From the NCBI RefSeq assembly GCF_000188695.1, contig NW_004457740.1, positions 2,573,385 to 2,598,485 of the forward strand: DNA of 25,101 bases, in the 5' to 3' direction. This DNA comes from Salpingoeca rosetta (lineage: Eukaryota > Opisthokonta > Choanoflagellata > Craspedida > Salpingoecidae). The position numbers were made by a program, and so were the translations under genes. Under the pieces are notes generated by a model. The model did not search any database. It was not told where the DNA came from and saw only the letters and a program-made list of their open reading frames with translations. Below, piece by piece: positions 1 through 14,686 of the stretch (within the stretch, counting starts at the first letter, position 1; every line of letters starts with the position of its first letter).

Positions 1-72
<72 letters not shown>
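1..72. repeat. (TG)36 microsatellite, end of a truncated intron
   Basis: An uninterrupted TG dinucleotide tract from the window edge. It sits directly before the acceptor CACCAG that precedes the first visible TGFBRAP1-like exon. Its true length is unknown because it runs off the window. Confidence 0.95.
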
Positions 73-73
<1 letters not shown>

Positions 74-78
74 ACCAG

Positions 79-461
79 GCGACGATTTCGAAAGAGCTTG
101 AGGAAGTGGATGATGCCAACGAGGCCGACGAAATCAAGAAAGTGCGTGAACCCCCCCCCCCCCTATGCTTCGCCCCATCTGCTAGCACACATGCCTTGCG
201 CTGTTCTCATCTCAAACCACGCAATCCTGACCATGTTTTCCATGGCGCGTACGTCTGTACCTTCTGCGTGTGCAGAAGCGGCGGCGGTTGCGGCGCGATG
301 CTGGTTTGGCGCTGCTGGGACAACGAAACTTCAAGCGGGGGTTTGAGCTCTTGCAGAAGGCGCTCACCCCTCCAGGCGCGGTACGACACCACTTGCACCA
401 TGACGATGCACGTGTGCTTGTAAGAGATCGTGTGTTTGTTGCTGGGTCATCGTTGACACTC

Positions 462-492
<31 letters not shown>

Positions 493-516
493 TCATCATC
501 ATCATCATCATCATCG

Positions 517-580
<64 letters not shown>

Positions 581-1381
581 TTGTCATTGCCATGGCCAGT
601 TGCTGCCGCTGTTCCCGCTGCTGTCGACGGGAGCGCTCAAAGTGAAACAGACGCGCATCTCGGCCTCCGCCCCATTCTCCTCCATCGACGACATTGGTCA
701 GCACACACACACACATATGGCGGCCGCTCTTGCATTTGCGCGTATTTATCCGCTCGCAACCCCCCTTCTTTTCTTCACCATCACAATCAATGCACATCAT
801 GCCCTCACAACTGGCCTGATTGCCTCCCTGTGTGCTGACTTGCAGTTGAGTCTGATGAGCAGCGTGCACAGGCGTACATCTCCCTCGCCAGATACATGGA
901 GGCCGTCAGGTCAAAACTCACAAGGTCTGGTGCTGCTACCGATGCCAGTGTTGCTGGTGTTGATTGATGTGATTACTGTCGGCGTGACACGGTTTGTTGC
1001 GTGCATGCGCATCTTGCCCTGCGAAGCCAACTCAACCAACTGAGCCAACCTTATCCCGAGCATTGCGCTCACCACCTCGGCGTACACTGCCCATGGGGTG
1101 TGCAGGAATGACCTCGTGACAGTTGACACGGCGCTGGTGATCATCTACGCGATGTACGAGGGCGAGTCTCTGAACGCATTTGTCGCCCGCGAAGACACGC
1201 AGTGCAACATTGAGCAGTGCGCGTCGTTTCTCGCTTCAAAGAAGAAACTTCACGTGAGTCTTGCTTTTCTTCGTACGTGTGCATATGTGCATGTGTGCAT
1301 GTGTGCATGTGCGTGTGTGCTGTAAACCGGGGTATTGCGATACATTTGTTTAAGTTGTTGTTGTTGTTGTTGTTGTTTAAG

Positions 1382-1436
<55 letters not shown>

Positions 1437-1824
1437 GAACTCCTTTCGTCAAGCTCCTTCTTCGCACCATTCCTGGTTGCATTCGCGTCATGACGCAAGC
1501 AAACATCTCCGCATCGTTTTGCACTTGTCTGATGTTTGTTGTTTCCTGCACAGGCGCTGGCGTGTCTGCATGCGCAGGCCGGGCAGTACCGAAAAGCACT
1601 TGAGATTTGGAGAAGGTGGGTGGTCCTGTGTGGTCCTGTGTGGTCCTGTGTAGTCCTGCATGGGCGGGAGGACGCTTGTGCGCCAATGCAGTGGTACACT
1701 CTGTGTGTCTTACTTTTGCTTCCACCTGCTTCTCACGTCACCCTGCACGGCACTGCTATTCCTTATTGCTTGCAGTTTACAAGAGGACGCGACACAAGTG
1801 GATCCAGACTATCCTGGGTAATGA

Positions 1825-1885
<61 letters not shown>

Positions 1886-3173
1886 TGATTATGAGCTGCA
1901 TCCATTTTTGTGTCGCTGTCGTGCCGTCCATTCTTGCCATTTTCATCTCTCCTTTCTCCCCCCCCCCCACACACACACACACACAAGCTCACTCACGGTG
2001 TCCCAACACTCTGGTCGACCTGCTACCCCCTCCTCCACCCCCTTTCTCCCCTCTCTGCACGCCAGCGTGGAGTATGTGATTGACGTGCTGAGCAATATGG
2101 ACGCCTCCAATCCGACCCAGGTCCGCGACCTCGTATTCCGCAACATCGACTGGATCCTCCCTATCGCCCCAGAGGTGCGCGCAATTGTTTGCGTGCAATT
2201 GTTTGATGATGGTGGTGGTGGTGATGGTCGTTGTTGCGGGGGCTGTTGCTGTGATGGTGATGGCGGTTTCCTGGCAGCGGACAAACCTTTGCTTGTTTCT
2301 TGCCGATGGTGTATCCACTGTCATCAACTGTATTTCGGTTGCCCTCCCATGCATTCCCAAGGCTAACCTTCCCACCACCACCGATGCCAGGCGTGTGTGC
2401 ACATCTTCACGGCCAAGTCCAACACGGAGAACCAGCACCTGTTCCCGCCGCCGGCTGTGCTTGACCGCCTGGCTGACTTCCACACGGCCAAGATGATCTA
2501 CCTCGAGTACCTCGTGCTCACCATGAAGGTGTGGTGTGCACCTTCTGTCTTCCCGCAGATTGAACGGCGGTGTGCTGGTTCGCTCCTGACATGTTGAATA
2601 AGTTGAATGGCTGGCCACACGGAGGAATGCTGATCATGTGCGTGTGTGTGTATGCGTGTCTCTCTGTCTTTTCCTGTACCTGTGTATGTATCTGTGTCGG
2701 TGCGTGTGTGCCCTCGCTTTCCACCACCTCTCTCCCTTTGGCTTAGTCTGAGGACGAGCACTACCACACGACGCTGGCAATGATGCTGCTGGACGCCGTA
2801 AAGCGCACGCGCCTTGAGGTGCGACCACCGCGTGCCATTTGCAATGCTCCTCCGCATCCCTGTAATTGCCAACTCGCCATGCCACGGCGCTTTCCTGTGA
2901 TGTGCACGACCCATCACCTCAACATATGTCTGCTTGTGTCTGTCTGTCTGTGTCTGTCTGTCTGTGTGCGTGTGTGTCTGTGTGTCTGTCTGTCTGTGTG
3001 CGTGCGTGTGTGTGTCTGTGTGTGTGTCTGTGTGTGCAGAATGACAACAAGCGGCGCGTCAATGTTCCAGTGGATGAAGAAAAGCTAGGTAGGTTGCACG
3101 ATGCCAAGAGTGTGCGTGCATGGTTGTTGATCCTTGTCATGTGTGTGCACCAAACAAACGCCCAACCACATGC

Positions 3174-3204
<31 letters not shown>

Positions 3205-3518
3205 ACACATACATACACATACATACACACACATACCAATGTTATCCTTTCATCACCACGCGTGCTCAATCATCACCACCATCACCACTACGATGTGTTC
3301 AGCGTCACTGCGCCACCGCTTCCAGCGCGTGCTCAAGTCCTCCAAGCGGTACGACGTGGACAAGTTGAATCGGTTCCTCGACGACACGGACTTCCATGCC
3401 GAGCGTGCGATTGTGTACGGGCGCGCCGGCCAGCACGAGAAGGCACTCAGGCTGCTGGTGTACGACGTGGAGGACCACAGGTGAGAGGGACGGGAGAGGC
3501 CAGGCGTTGGTGGTTTGC

Positions 3519-3582
<64 letters not shown>

Positions 3583-4474
3583 CTCGTGCGTAGGTCATCT
3601 CTGCTGCACACATGTGTTTCTTGCTCTTCCTTAAACCTACAAACCCAACTCATTGTGATAGGTTGGCGGAGGAATACTGCAATGAAACCACGGAGGGTGA
3701 TCGCAAGATGCGACAGTACCTCTTCCGCCTTCTCCTGCAGGTGAAGCTTCAGTTGCCCTCACACACACGCACACACACACACACATTCACCCATTTATTT
3801 ACTCACTCACACACTCACTCACACACATTCACTCACGTATTTACTCACTCACTCACTCATTCACTCATGTATTTACTCACTCACACACACACATTCACTC
3901 ACGTATTTACTCACTCACTCACTCACACACACACATTCGCCCACTCACCCCACTCACTCACCACCGCTCCTCTGCATGGTGACACCAGGTGTATCTGCAC
4001 CCGAGCGAAGGGAAGCACCCGATGACGGCTGAGGCCGTGAAGATGCTCAACAGCGACCTGTCCGACCTCAATGTTGTGGATGTGCTGAAGATCATCCCAG
4101 ACCACTGGTCCCTCTCCGTTGTCGGCAACTTCCTGCGCCAGGCCATTCGCTCGGACGTGCACTACCTGCGCACGACACAGCTGACGAAAGGGCTGGCGCG
4201 CAGCGAGAACACGCAACTGCACAAGGAGCGCATGATGTTGCATCAGCAGCGCGTTGTCATGGATGAGGAGCATGCAAAGTGCATGGTCTGCGGACGCGAT
4301 CTCGCACCAAACGGACAAGTTGGCCCCTTTGTCAGGTCTGTGTGCGTGCGTGTGTGTGTGTATGATTGTGTTTATGAGTGCGCGTGTTTGTGTGTGTGTC
4401 TGTGTGTCAATGTATGTCTGCCTGTCTCTGATGTGTGCTTGTGTTCTCTGCCGTCGTGTGGTTGCTGGCCGTTC

Positions 4475-4515
<41 letters not shown>

Positions 4516-4779
4516 TCTCCACTTTCCAAAATCCCACCACAACTTGCTTCCTCTGCTCACTCGCTGCTACGGCTTTTGCCTGCTCCTTATCCCACCATTA
4601 TCATCACCATCATCACCACCATCGCCACCATCACCATCATCACCACCAGGTACCCCAATGCCATCATCACGTGCCTCGGGTGCGGGTCAGATCCGTACGT
4701 GTGCCCCAAGACTGGGAAGCGGTTTTCCACGCGCCACAAAACAGTGCACAAGGCAACGGCATCGTCAAGCGATGTGTAG
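79..4779 (+). CDS. TGFBRAP1: Vps39-family endosomal tether, TGFBRAP1/Vps3-like (CORVET subunit), 5' partial
   Basis: Fifteen exons read in continuous phase: 79-141, 276-380, 600-696, 846-924 (or 846-909, same phase), 1106-1253, 1554-1615, 1776-1817, 2066-2174, 2391-2528, 2747-2818, 3040-3088, 3303-3480, 3662-3740, 3989-4335, 4650-4779, ending in TAG. They give about 565 residues; the N-terminal citron-homology half lies upstream of the window. Recognisable family blocks are VDTALVIIYA, the alpha-solenoid stretch GQHEKALRLLVYDVED followed by LAEEYC, KIIPDHWSLSVVGNFL, and KGLARSENTQLHKERM. The end is a Vps39-type zinc-binding region with CMVC, FVRYPNA and CLGC. In animals this protein is the Vps3-equivalent subunit of CORVET, which tethers Rab5-positive early endosomes. 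TGFBRAP1 fits better than Vps39 because of the DTALV block and the LARSEN segment, but both belong to one family. The C-terminus runs about 25 residues past the usual end. Confidence 0.9.
461..578. repeat. (ACC)n-(AAC)n-(ATC)n compound triplet repeat in an intron
   Basis: Triplets change in blocks from ACC through AAC to ATC, with one CGT interruption. The tract lies in the intron between exons 276-380 and 600-696 and ends about 20 bases before the acceptor. A 13-C homopolymer at 151-163 lies in the preceding intron. Confidence 0.95.
1354..1436. repeat. (GTT)n microsatellite in an intron
   Basis: Two GTT/TTG tracts split by TTTAA, in the intron after exon 1106-1253. Further along, at 1621-1650, the next intron starts with three exact copies of the 10-mer TGGTCCTGTG, immediately after the donor of exon 1554-1615. 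Confidence 0.95.
1826..1881. repeat. (CA)28 microsatellite in an intron
   Basis: A pure CA tract begins within ten bases of the donor that follows exon 1776-1817. A shorter CA tract lies at about 1969-1985 in the same intron. Confidence 0.95.
2930..3038. repeat. TG/TCTG-rich tract running into an acceptor
   Basis: Interspersed TG and TCTG units extend right up to the TGTGTGCAG acceptor of exon 3040-3088. The repeat therefore appears to serve as the pyrimidine-containing tract of the splice site. Confidence 0.9.
3173..3234. repeat. (CA)n/(CATA)n microsatellite in an intron
   Basis: CA units with interspersed ATAC variants in the intron between exons 3040-3088 and 3303-3480. Confidence 0.9.
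3521..3581. repeat. (GT)30 microsatellite in an intron
   Basis: A pure GT tract 40 bases downstream of the donor at 3481, in a 181-base intron. Confidence 0.95.
3761..3962. repeat. (CACT)n/(CA)n satellite-like tract in an intron
   Basis: Degenerate CACT, CACA and GTATTT units fill most of the intron between exons 3662-3740 and 3989-4335. The segment around CACTCACGTATTTACTCACT occurs three times, giving a higher-order period of roughly 60 bases. Confidence 0.85.
4474..4649. repeat. Two (CAT)n-type tracts flanking unique intron sequence
   Basis: (TCA)n at 4474-4515 and (ATC/ACC)n at 4594-4649. The second runs straight into the CACCAG acceptor of the last TGFBRAP1-like exon, so the splice site lacks an ordinary polypyrimidine tract. 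Confidence 0.9.
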
Positions 4780-5137
4780 CACACGCGCGCAACGCGCAAC
4801 TGTGCTGCAATGCATGCTGTCACGTCATGCATGCGATTGGTGGATGATGTTGTTGCCGCTTGTTCGTCGTTGTTAGACAGCTTTGTTGCCCGCTGTAACA
4901 TAAAGGAACGCAGAAGCAGCCTGCCGTCGTGGGTGAGGACAAGGGCGCGAGCCGACAAAGTTGTAATAATTTTGTGGTGTCGTGTGCGACATTCTCTCTC
5001 CTCCTCCCACAACCGCCACCCAGCAGCCAGCCGCAACCAACGTGCGAGCGTCCGAGCGATCTGCCTCTGCTGTCTTCCACACATCCACAGACACATCCAC
5101 ACATACACGCACACGCACACACGAACAGACAGCCACG
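4780..5137. other. Intergenic region between the TGFBRAP1-like and DDX19-like genes
   Basis: These 358 bases must hold the 3' end of the upstream gene and the promoter and 5' leader of the downstream one, in head-to-tail order. A weak A-rich element, ACATAAAGG, lies near 4897, but there is no canonical AATAAA. The last 60 bases are CA-rich and lead into GCCACGATG, a reasonable initiation context. I see no TATA box that I would defend. Confidence 0.6.
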
Positions 5138-8465
<3,328 letters not shown>

Positions 8466-8956
8466 GCCTGTCTCCACACGCGCGCGCGCTTTTTGCCCTG
8501 TGCCCTTCCACCACCATCACCGCTACCACCACCACCTTCTCAACCTCAACCCCTCTTGTCCCTTTTCGTGGTGTTGTTGTGAGAGCTGTTCAAGTTGTGA
8601 GGGTTGGGGAAGGGCCTGTTCTCTTCCGCCTTGCTGCTGTACTGCCCTTGCGTGTGAGCTTGTTGACTTGTTGTTTGCGTACGTGTGGTGACACGTGTGT
8701 GACACATGTGTGACGTGCGACACGTGTGTGACGTGTGACACACAAACCACATTCACAGCATGCAGTGAACCCATGTGAACGGAGAAGCATGAGGCATGAA
8801 GCAAGCACGACGAAAAGAAGCGAGCAGGCAATACATGGCACAGCAAGCTTGTCGTAGACGATTGTATGAAAACTTTGGTTATTTGTCGGCAAGCAGGACA
8901 GCGCCAGCCGAAGACACAACACAACACACGCCAATCACCCTCTCAGAGCGCACAAC
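8466..8956. other. Intergenic region between the DDX19-like and LRR-Roc-COR-TIR-SAM genes
   Basis: These 491 bases contain a CAC/CTT-rich stretch after the DDX19-like stop, the GACACGTG-type repeat cluster at 8681-8742, and an A-rich leader running to CACAACATG. No canonical AATAAA and no coding exon is supported here; the open frames present lack a partner exon. Confidence 0.6.
8681..8742 (+). promoter_or_regulatory. Cluster of CACGTG and TGACGTG elements upstream of the LRR-Roc-COR-TIR-SAM gene
   Basis: Imperfect direct repeats of GACACGTGTGT, with variants GACACATGTGT, GACGTGC and GACGTGT, lie 215-275 bases before the ATG at 8957. The core contains ACACGTGT palindromes and TGACGTG half-sites of the kind bound by bHLH and bZIP factors in eukaryotes. 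The sequence is seen; the promoter role is inference from position. Confidence 0.4.
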
Positions 8957-10113
8957 ATGTCGACCACCGACAAAAGCAGCAAAGGGGGAGAGACCAAGGA
9001 GCATCCAGTAGTCTCCCACGCTCCAACAACGTCTCTGGCAAAGGATGAGAAGGATGAGAAGGAAGATGCTGTGCGAAAAGCGCTTGCGGAAGCTCCTCAC
9101 CTCAAACAGCGGGACAAGGAGCTCATCGAAGCAATAGCCAACGGCAGCTGCGCTGCACGTATCTCGTAAGCCGACGCTGGACGAGTGCTCCCGCAAAGCG
9201 AACAACCAACGAACTGCTCAAGCATCCACCCGTTCCTTATCATGGCTGTTGATCTGTGCACTGCAGCACACTGTTGCTCTGTCTTTGACTTTCCCCAACG
9301 CTGCCAGCTCACACGCGTCTTTTTGCACACGCGGCCTGCACCCTGCACGCGACACTTTGCCAACACAGGTTGGAGGGCGCTTCGCTTGGCCCCACAGGCG
9401 CTGGTGCCTTGGCCGTGGCCCTCTCCGTCAACACCAACCTCGAAAGGCTTAAGTACGTGGGCTTGCACCACTTGAAGAAGGGACATCGTGTGTTCTCAGC
9501 TCCCCCTTGTCTACTTTGCCCCTTCTTAGTGTGCACGTGTGTGTTTGTGTGTGTGTGTGTGTGTGCATGTCAATGTGTGTATGTATGTATGTGTGTGTGG
9601 GTGTAAGAGTGTGCATGTGTGTGTATAAGTGGCATTTGTGTGCATGTATGTGTATGTTTGTGTGTCATTGTGTGTTTGCGTGTGGACTCGTGCACACATG
9701 ACCTGACATGTGTCGCTTCGGTTCCTCAACGCGGCTTCAATGACAGCTTGGACAACAATACCTTGGGGCCCCAAGGTGCTGCCAGGGTTGCAGATGCCAT
9801 CGCAACCCACACGTCCCTGCAGTGGCTCAGGTACGATGAGCATGCTGCAGGTGCTATGTCATGCCAACTCGTTTGCAGCAGCCGCCAACTCGCATACTGC
9901 TTGACTCGCACACGCTCACGATCATGCTCACGTACGCAATTGTGCTGACCAATGCATCCATCCAACATTATTGGGCATTCTGCGACCAAAGCTTGTTCAA
10001 CAACGACATTGGCGATGAAGGTGCCGGGTCATTTGCAGCAGCGCTCCAGCAGAACAACTCTCTATACGTCATCAGGTGTGATTGTGTGTGCGTGTGTGTG
10101 TGTGTGTGTGCAG

Positions 10114-10154
<41 letters not shown>

Positions 10155-10321
10155 TGGCCGTGTGTCTATCTGCACATTAAACTGTCTGTGTATGTGTGCG
10201 TGAGTGTGCGAGGGTCCGTATAGCGACCTGTCTGCATGCCCACGTGTCTGTGGGGCTGTGGAGACGCACAACTGACGCTCTTCCCTGCGATAACGCTGCT
10301 ACGTGCCTGACCCCCCGATGT

Positions 10322-10417
<96 letters not shown>

Positions 10418-10536
10418 GCAGGCTCAACTGCAACAACATTGGGCCCGATGGCGGCCGCGCGCTGGGAACGGCAATGGAGAAGAACAGCAAACTCACCCAA
10501 ATTACGTGCGTTGCTGATCGTGCTTGGCAAATTGCG

Positions 10537-10574
<38 letters not shown>

Positions 10575-10852
10575 TACACGCATGCACACACACACACACA
10601 CACGCATACACGCATGCACACACATGTTTACGCCTTGCACTGTCGAAGTTCCTTTTGTCTTGTGTGCGCTGTGATTCCTCTTTGCTCTCACCCTCACCAC
10701 TTGCGCATGCCTTCGTACTCATGTGCAGGTTGTGGGGCAACAGCATCGACGCCATCCGGGAATTTGGCGCCGCGCTGCCACCCGAGCGCATGATGCAATG
10801 CAATGAGTGAGTTGAGAACAACACGTGATCCAGGTCACCATCCACCCTCTTT

Positions 10853-10883
<31 letters not shown>

Positions 10884-11713
10884 CTGTGTGTGTGTCTGTG
10901 TCTGTGTGTGTTTCTTGCTATGCTTGGCTTTTTGACTTTCTGTGCCCCACTGCCTCACCAACTAAACGCTTGTGGTTCGCCTTCAGTCTCAGCAATGATG
11001 AACGGGATGCTCTCGACGATGCCCGAGAAGAGAAGAGAACGCACCACCTCAACGTGCGTCCATCCATCCCGTCTTGAATTCCACAACTCTCTGGAAACAT
11101 TTACCAGCTTACCATCTTGCTCATGGGCTTGTCAACATGCTGACCCTGCCCTTTGCGTGCTTGCTCACGTGCTCTCTTGTCTGACATCAGTGGGACAACC
11201 TGGGTGCCATGCTGAAGCAGCAATCCCTGAAGCCAAAGACAAGACGCAGCATTCAAGCCATTGCCAAGAACAATTGTGCCGCCGCTGAGTAAGTGATCAG
11301 TACAGTTGCATGCGCTCCCTCACAGCAAGCACTGCTGCCTGTTGCACAATCTCTGCAATCTGATCCCTCGCCCACACTTCATGGCCTCACTCGTTCGCCC
11401 CTTTCGCACTTACAATTGTGGTGGCACCACTGCCAGTCTGAATTACACGCCGCTCCACACACAGGGCGCCCGCGTTCTCGCCCTTGCACTCAGGGACAGT
11501 GGCCGATTACAAGAGCTTGAGTGAGTGATTGCAGTTCATGTTCCTGGCATGACACACCAACAGCCGTGATGTTGTGGTTTGGGGGTACAGTCTTTGTCCT
11601 TGCCGCAGCAACCTCACTCACAACAAGGAAGTTCACATGGCATAACGTAACATGTCGTTGGTTGCCCGCTTACTCACGTTTATGTGTGTGTGTGTCTGTC
11701 TGTGTGTGTATTT

Positions 11714-11784
<71 letters not shown>

Positions 11785-12220
11785 ATTAGGTTGGATGGAA
11801 CGCGGCTCGGGCCAACCGGTGCTGCCATTCTCGCCGCTGCACTCAAACACCACACGTCGCTTCTCAGGCTCAGGTGAGCCTCTAAACCACATGCCTTTAT
11901 GTGTGTGTGTGTGTGTGTGTGTATGGTTGTGTGTATGCGTGTGCGATAAACTTGGTCGTGGGTGGATGAAAATTTTGCTCACGCGTGTGTTCCCTGCTTG
12001 CTTTTTGAACCGCCCCTCCGGATTCGCATCACGACTGCAGCCTTCAAAGCGCCAACGTCCAAGATGAGGGAGCCATGGCCATTGCAGGCGCACTCAGGAA
12101 AAACAACACCCTCGAGCGCATCTTGTATGTCCATCTCACGTTCTGCACTGGACTTGCCATGCGCTCGCATCCCACAGCCGCGTGTGAACTCCACCTATCT
12201 CACACGATGATGCCGCATCA

Positions 12221-12301
<81 letters not shown>

Positions 12302-12803
12302 CAACTCACAGGCTTGGCTCGAACTACATCAGCCGCCCTGGCGCGAACGCGCTTGCGAATGCAATGAAAACCAACACGTCTCTCAAAGTCATGTTGTACG
12401 TACTGCAATTGCAAGCACGCTGACCAGGCTACCTGCTGTGCTGGTTGTCCTGAATCGTACATGCCACTGCAGTCATTCTCTCGCGCGTCACAACTAACTT
12501 ACTCACTCACATCACACAAACGCACACGTACATGGAACCGAAACCATGTTTTTTTTCTGACATGCTATCCTGAACTTCTCCGTTCGTTTTGCTTGTCCCC
12601 CATATGCAGTGTGGATCGAAACCGCATCGGGGACAAAGGCGCCATAGCGTTCGCACGTGCACTTCAGGACAACTCGACCTTGAGTCACCTCCTGTAAGCA
12701 CATGACCCTTGCCACTGGTACTGCTCACCTGCGACCCAGCTGTGTCGGTAATCAGTTACCTGGCTGTATGAGTCGTCGTCATCATCATCATCATCACCAT
12801 CAG

Positions 12804-12869
<66 letters not shown>

Positions 12870-14612
12870 CCATCATCATCATCATCATCTTCATCATCGT
12901 CATCATCATCATCATCATCACCATCATCATCATCATGGCTCTAATTTGTCTGCTTTGTTCTCACTCCTCCCGCCACATGATCGTCTATTGTGTGGCGTGC
13001 TCCCGCGCGGACGCAGTCTCTACGAGAACAGAATCACGGCAAACGGTGGCAGGACTCTCGGCCTGGCGCTCCACACCAACAAAACCCTCCAACAGCTGAG
13101 GTGTGTCGCTGGTTGCTGTGCTGCATCATGCCGCCATTGTCGCGCTCTGCGCGCGTGTCTTCTTCGTGCTCATCTGCTATACTCTCCCCCATTCATGTGT
13201 GTGTGCGTGTTGTTTGGGAACACCACCAGTCTGCAAGGGAACGGCAAGGAGACGGCTGCTGCCTTTGGTCGCGCACTCCCACCGAACCGTCAAGTCGTCA
13301 TCGAGTTGTACGCTCGCCTGTGTTTGCTTTTCATTGTGTGCGTGTGTAAGTGTGTGTGTGTGTGTGTGTGCATGAGAGTGCCTGTGTGCAGACTTTGTGG
13401 GTTTGTGCGCGTGTGAGTGTGTGTGTGCAGACTTTGTGGATTTGTGCGCGCATGTGTATGTGCATGTCACGCCTGGTACATTGATGGGCTGCGGGTCGTG
13501 CTCACGCGGCATTGCGCTATGTCGTTGGCATCGCAGTGCTGCGGAAGAACTGAATGCGTACAAAAACGCGCGAGCCCAAACGATGACCGAAGGGCCGGAA
13601 CAGCAAGTAAGACCCCATTGCTTGTTCGTTGTGACATGATATGGCTGGCCTCAACACACGCGTGCTTCATATTCGCGGACGTACACGCTGCACCTATGTG
13701 ACCACCCTCATCGTCAACCCTGGCACTGCTGCGCATCTGGCTGGGCTGCAGATTGCAGATCTTGAGAAGGCCCTAAGCGAAAGCGACTTGAACGAAGCCA
13801 CCATGTCCAAGCTCAGATCCATCTCTGCCAACACCTGCAACGCTGCTGTCTTGTGAGTTGGACACCAACGTTGAGGGGCTACTTTATGGCTTCACGTGAT
13901 TGTCTGCTCTATACACCAGTGCGTGCTCGCTCGTTGTTGCCACACTCACTCACTCACTCACTCACTCACTCACTCACTCACTCACTCACTCACTCACACA
14001 CACACACTCACTCACTCACTCACTCACTCACTCACTCACTCACTCACTCACTCACTCACTCACTCACTCACTCACTCACTGACACTCCCATACACCCCCC
14101 CCCCTCTTTGAATCAGCTTTGATGGTGTCCGCCTTGGCGAGCCAGAAGCAAAGGCATTGGCCCAAGCCCTAAAGGCAAACACCTGCATCGTGAACCTTGA
14201 GTCAGTGACGCTGGCCTGTCTGCCAATGCTTCACCCCCACATGTTCGCTTGGCTTTGTTTTGGGAGAGAGTTTGCCATCGTGCATTTGCACGCGTGCACG
14301 CTCCCATGAGGACGCTCGTTTGTCATCATACATCCACTCAACACCCCGTTCTCGTGCTAACACCAACTTGCACTCTCGTCATGGGTGCGACAGCCTCGAT
14401 AACACCCATTTGGGCGACACAGGCGTCATTGCTCTCGCTGATGCCATCGCAAATCACCCTCGCTTGCGATGGGTCAGGTATGACACATACCAGCCATGTT
14501 GTCTCTCGAATGCTCCCCTTCCTTCCTCTCTCACGCCCAATGCATAGAAGCTGTACTGCCCTCATGTTCCACCAACCAACTCTCTGAGCCTCACTCTCGC
14601 CATTGTGCTTCT

Positions 14613-14686
<74 letters not shown>

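Larger units (their letters stand above)
9369..11288 (+). other. LRR block A (five LRR exons plus two cap exons)
   Basis: Exons at 9369, 9747, 9992 and 10422 are each exactly 84 bases (28 residues, phase 2 to phase 2); the fifth at 10729 is 78 bases. They carry patterns such as LDNNTLGPQGAARVADAI and LFNNDIGDEGAGSFAAAL, typical of ribonuclease-inhibitor-type repeats. The fifth, LWGNSIDAIREFGAALP, is followed by a charged exon with LSNDERDALDDARE and then exon 11191-11288 with RSIQAIAKNNCAAAE, read here as a helical cap. Residues about 70-262. Confidence 0.85.
11437..13852 (+). other. LRR block B (seven LRR exons plus two cap exons)
   Basis: Six 84-base exons (11437, 11790, 12041, 12312, 12610, 13017) and one 78-base exon (13230) all run phase 2 to phase 2. 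Example cores are LDGTRLGPTGAAILAAAL and VDRNRIGDKGAIAFARAL. The last repeat, LQGNGKETAAAFGRALP, is again followed by a short charged exon (13537-13606, AAEELNAYKNARAQ) and exon 13752-13852 with KLRSISANTCNAAVL, matching the cap pair of block A. Residues about 263-513. Confidence 0.85.

Noticed and set aside
447..869. Poly-Asp, poly-His, poly-Asn and poly-Val open frames at triplet and dinucleotide repeats (also near 1250-1725, 8050-8480, 12685-12944)
   Set aside because: They are translations of microsatellites within introns, with no start context, no partner exon and no domain.
1989..2618. A 209-codon minus-strand open frame opposite the TGFBRAP1-like exons
   Set aside because: It is antisense to two well-supported exons and crosses their intron; the plus strand carries the conserved protein.
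11597..11638. A possible extra LRR exon (CAG acceptor, then NLTHNKEVHMA)
   Set aside because: It resembles the start of an LRR, but in the required phase it meets TAA after 12 codons and lacks the 84-base size; at most a decayed exon.
13384..13450. Acceptor-like TGTGTGCAG sites in the two-copy minisatellite
   Set aside because: Using either would break the phase and the match of exon 13537-13606 to the equivalent cap exon of block A.
13944..14084. The regular (CACT)n and (CTTC)n arrays as CRISPR or telomeric repeats
   Set aside because: Four-base units without spacers, in introns of a eukaryotic gene; simple microsatellites.
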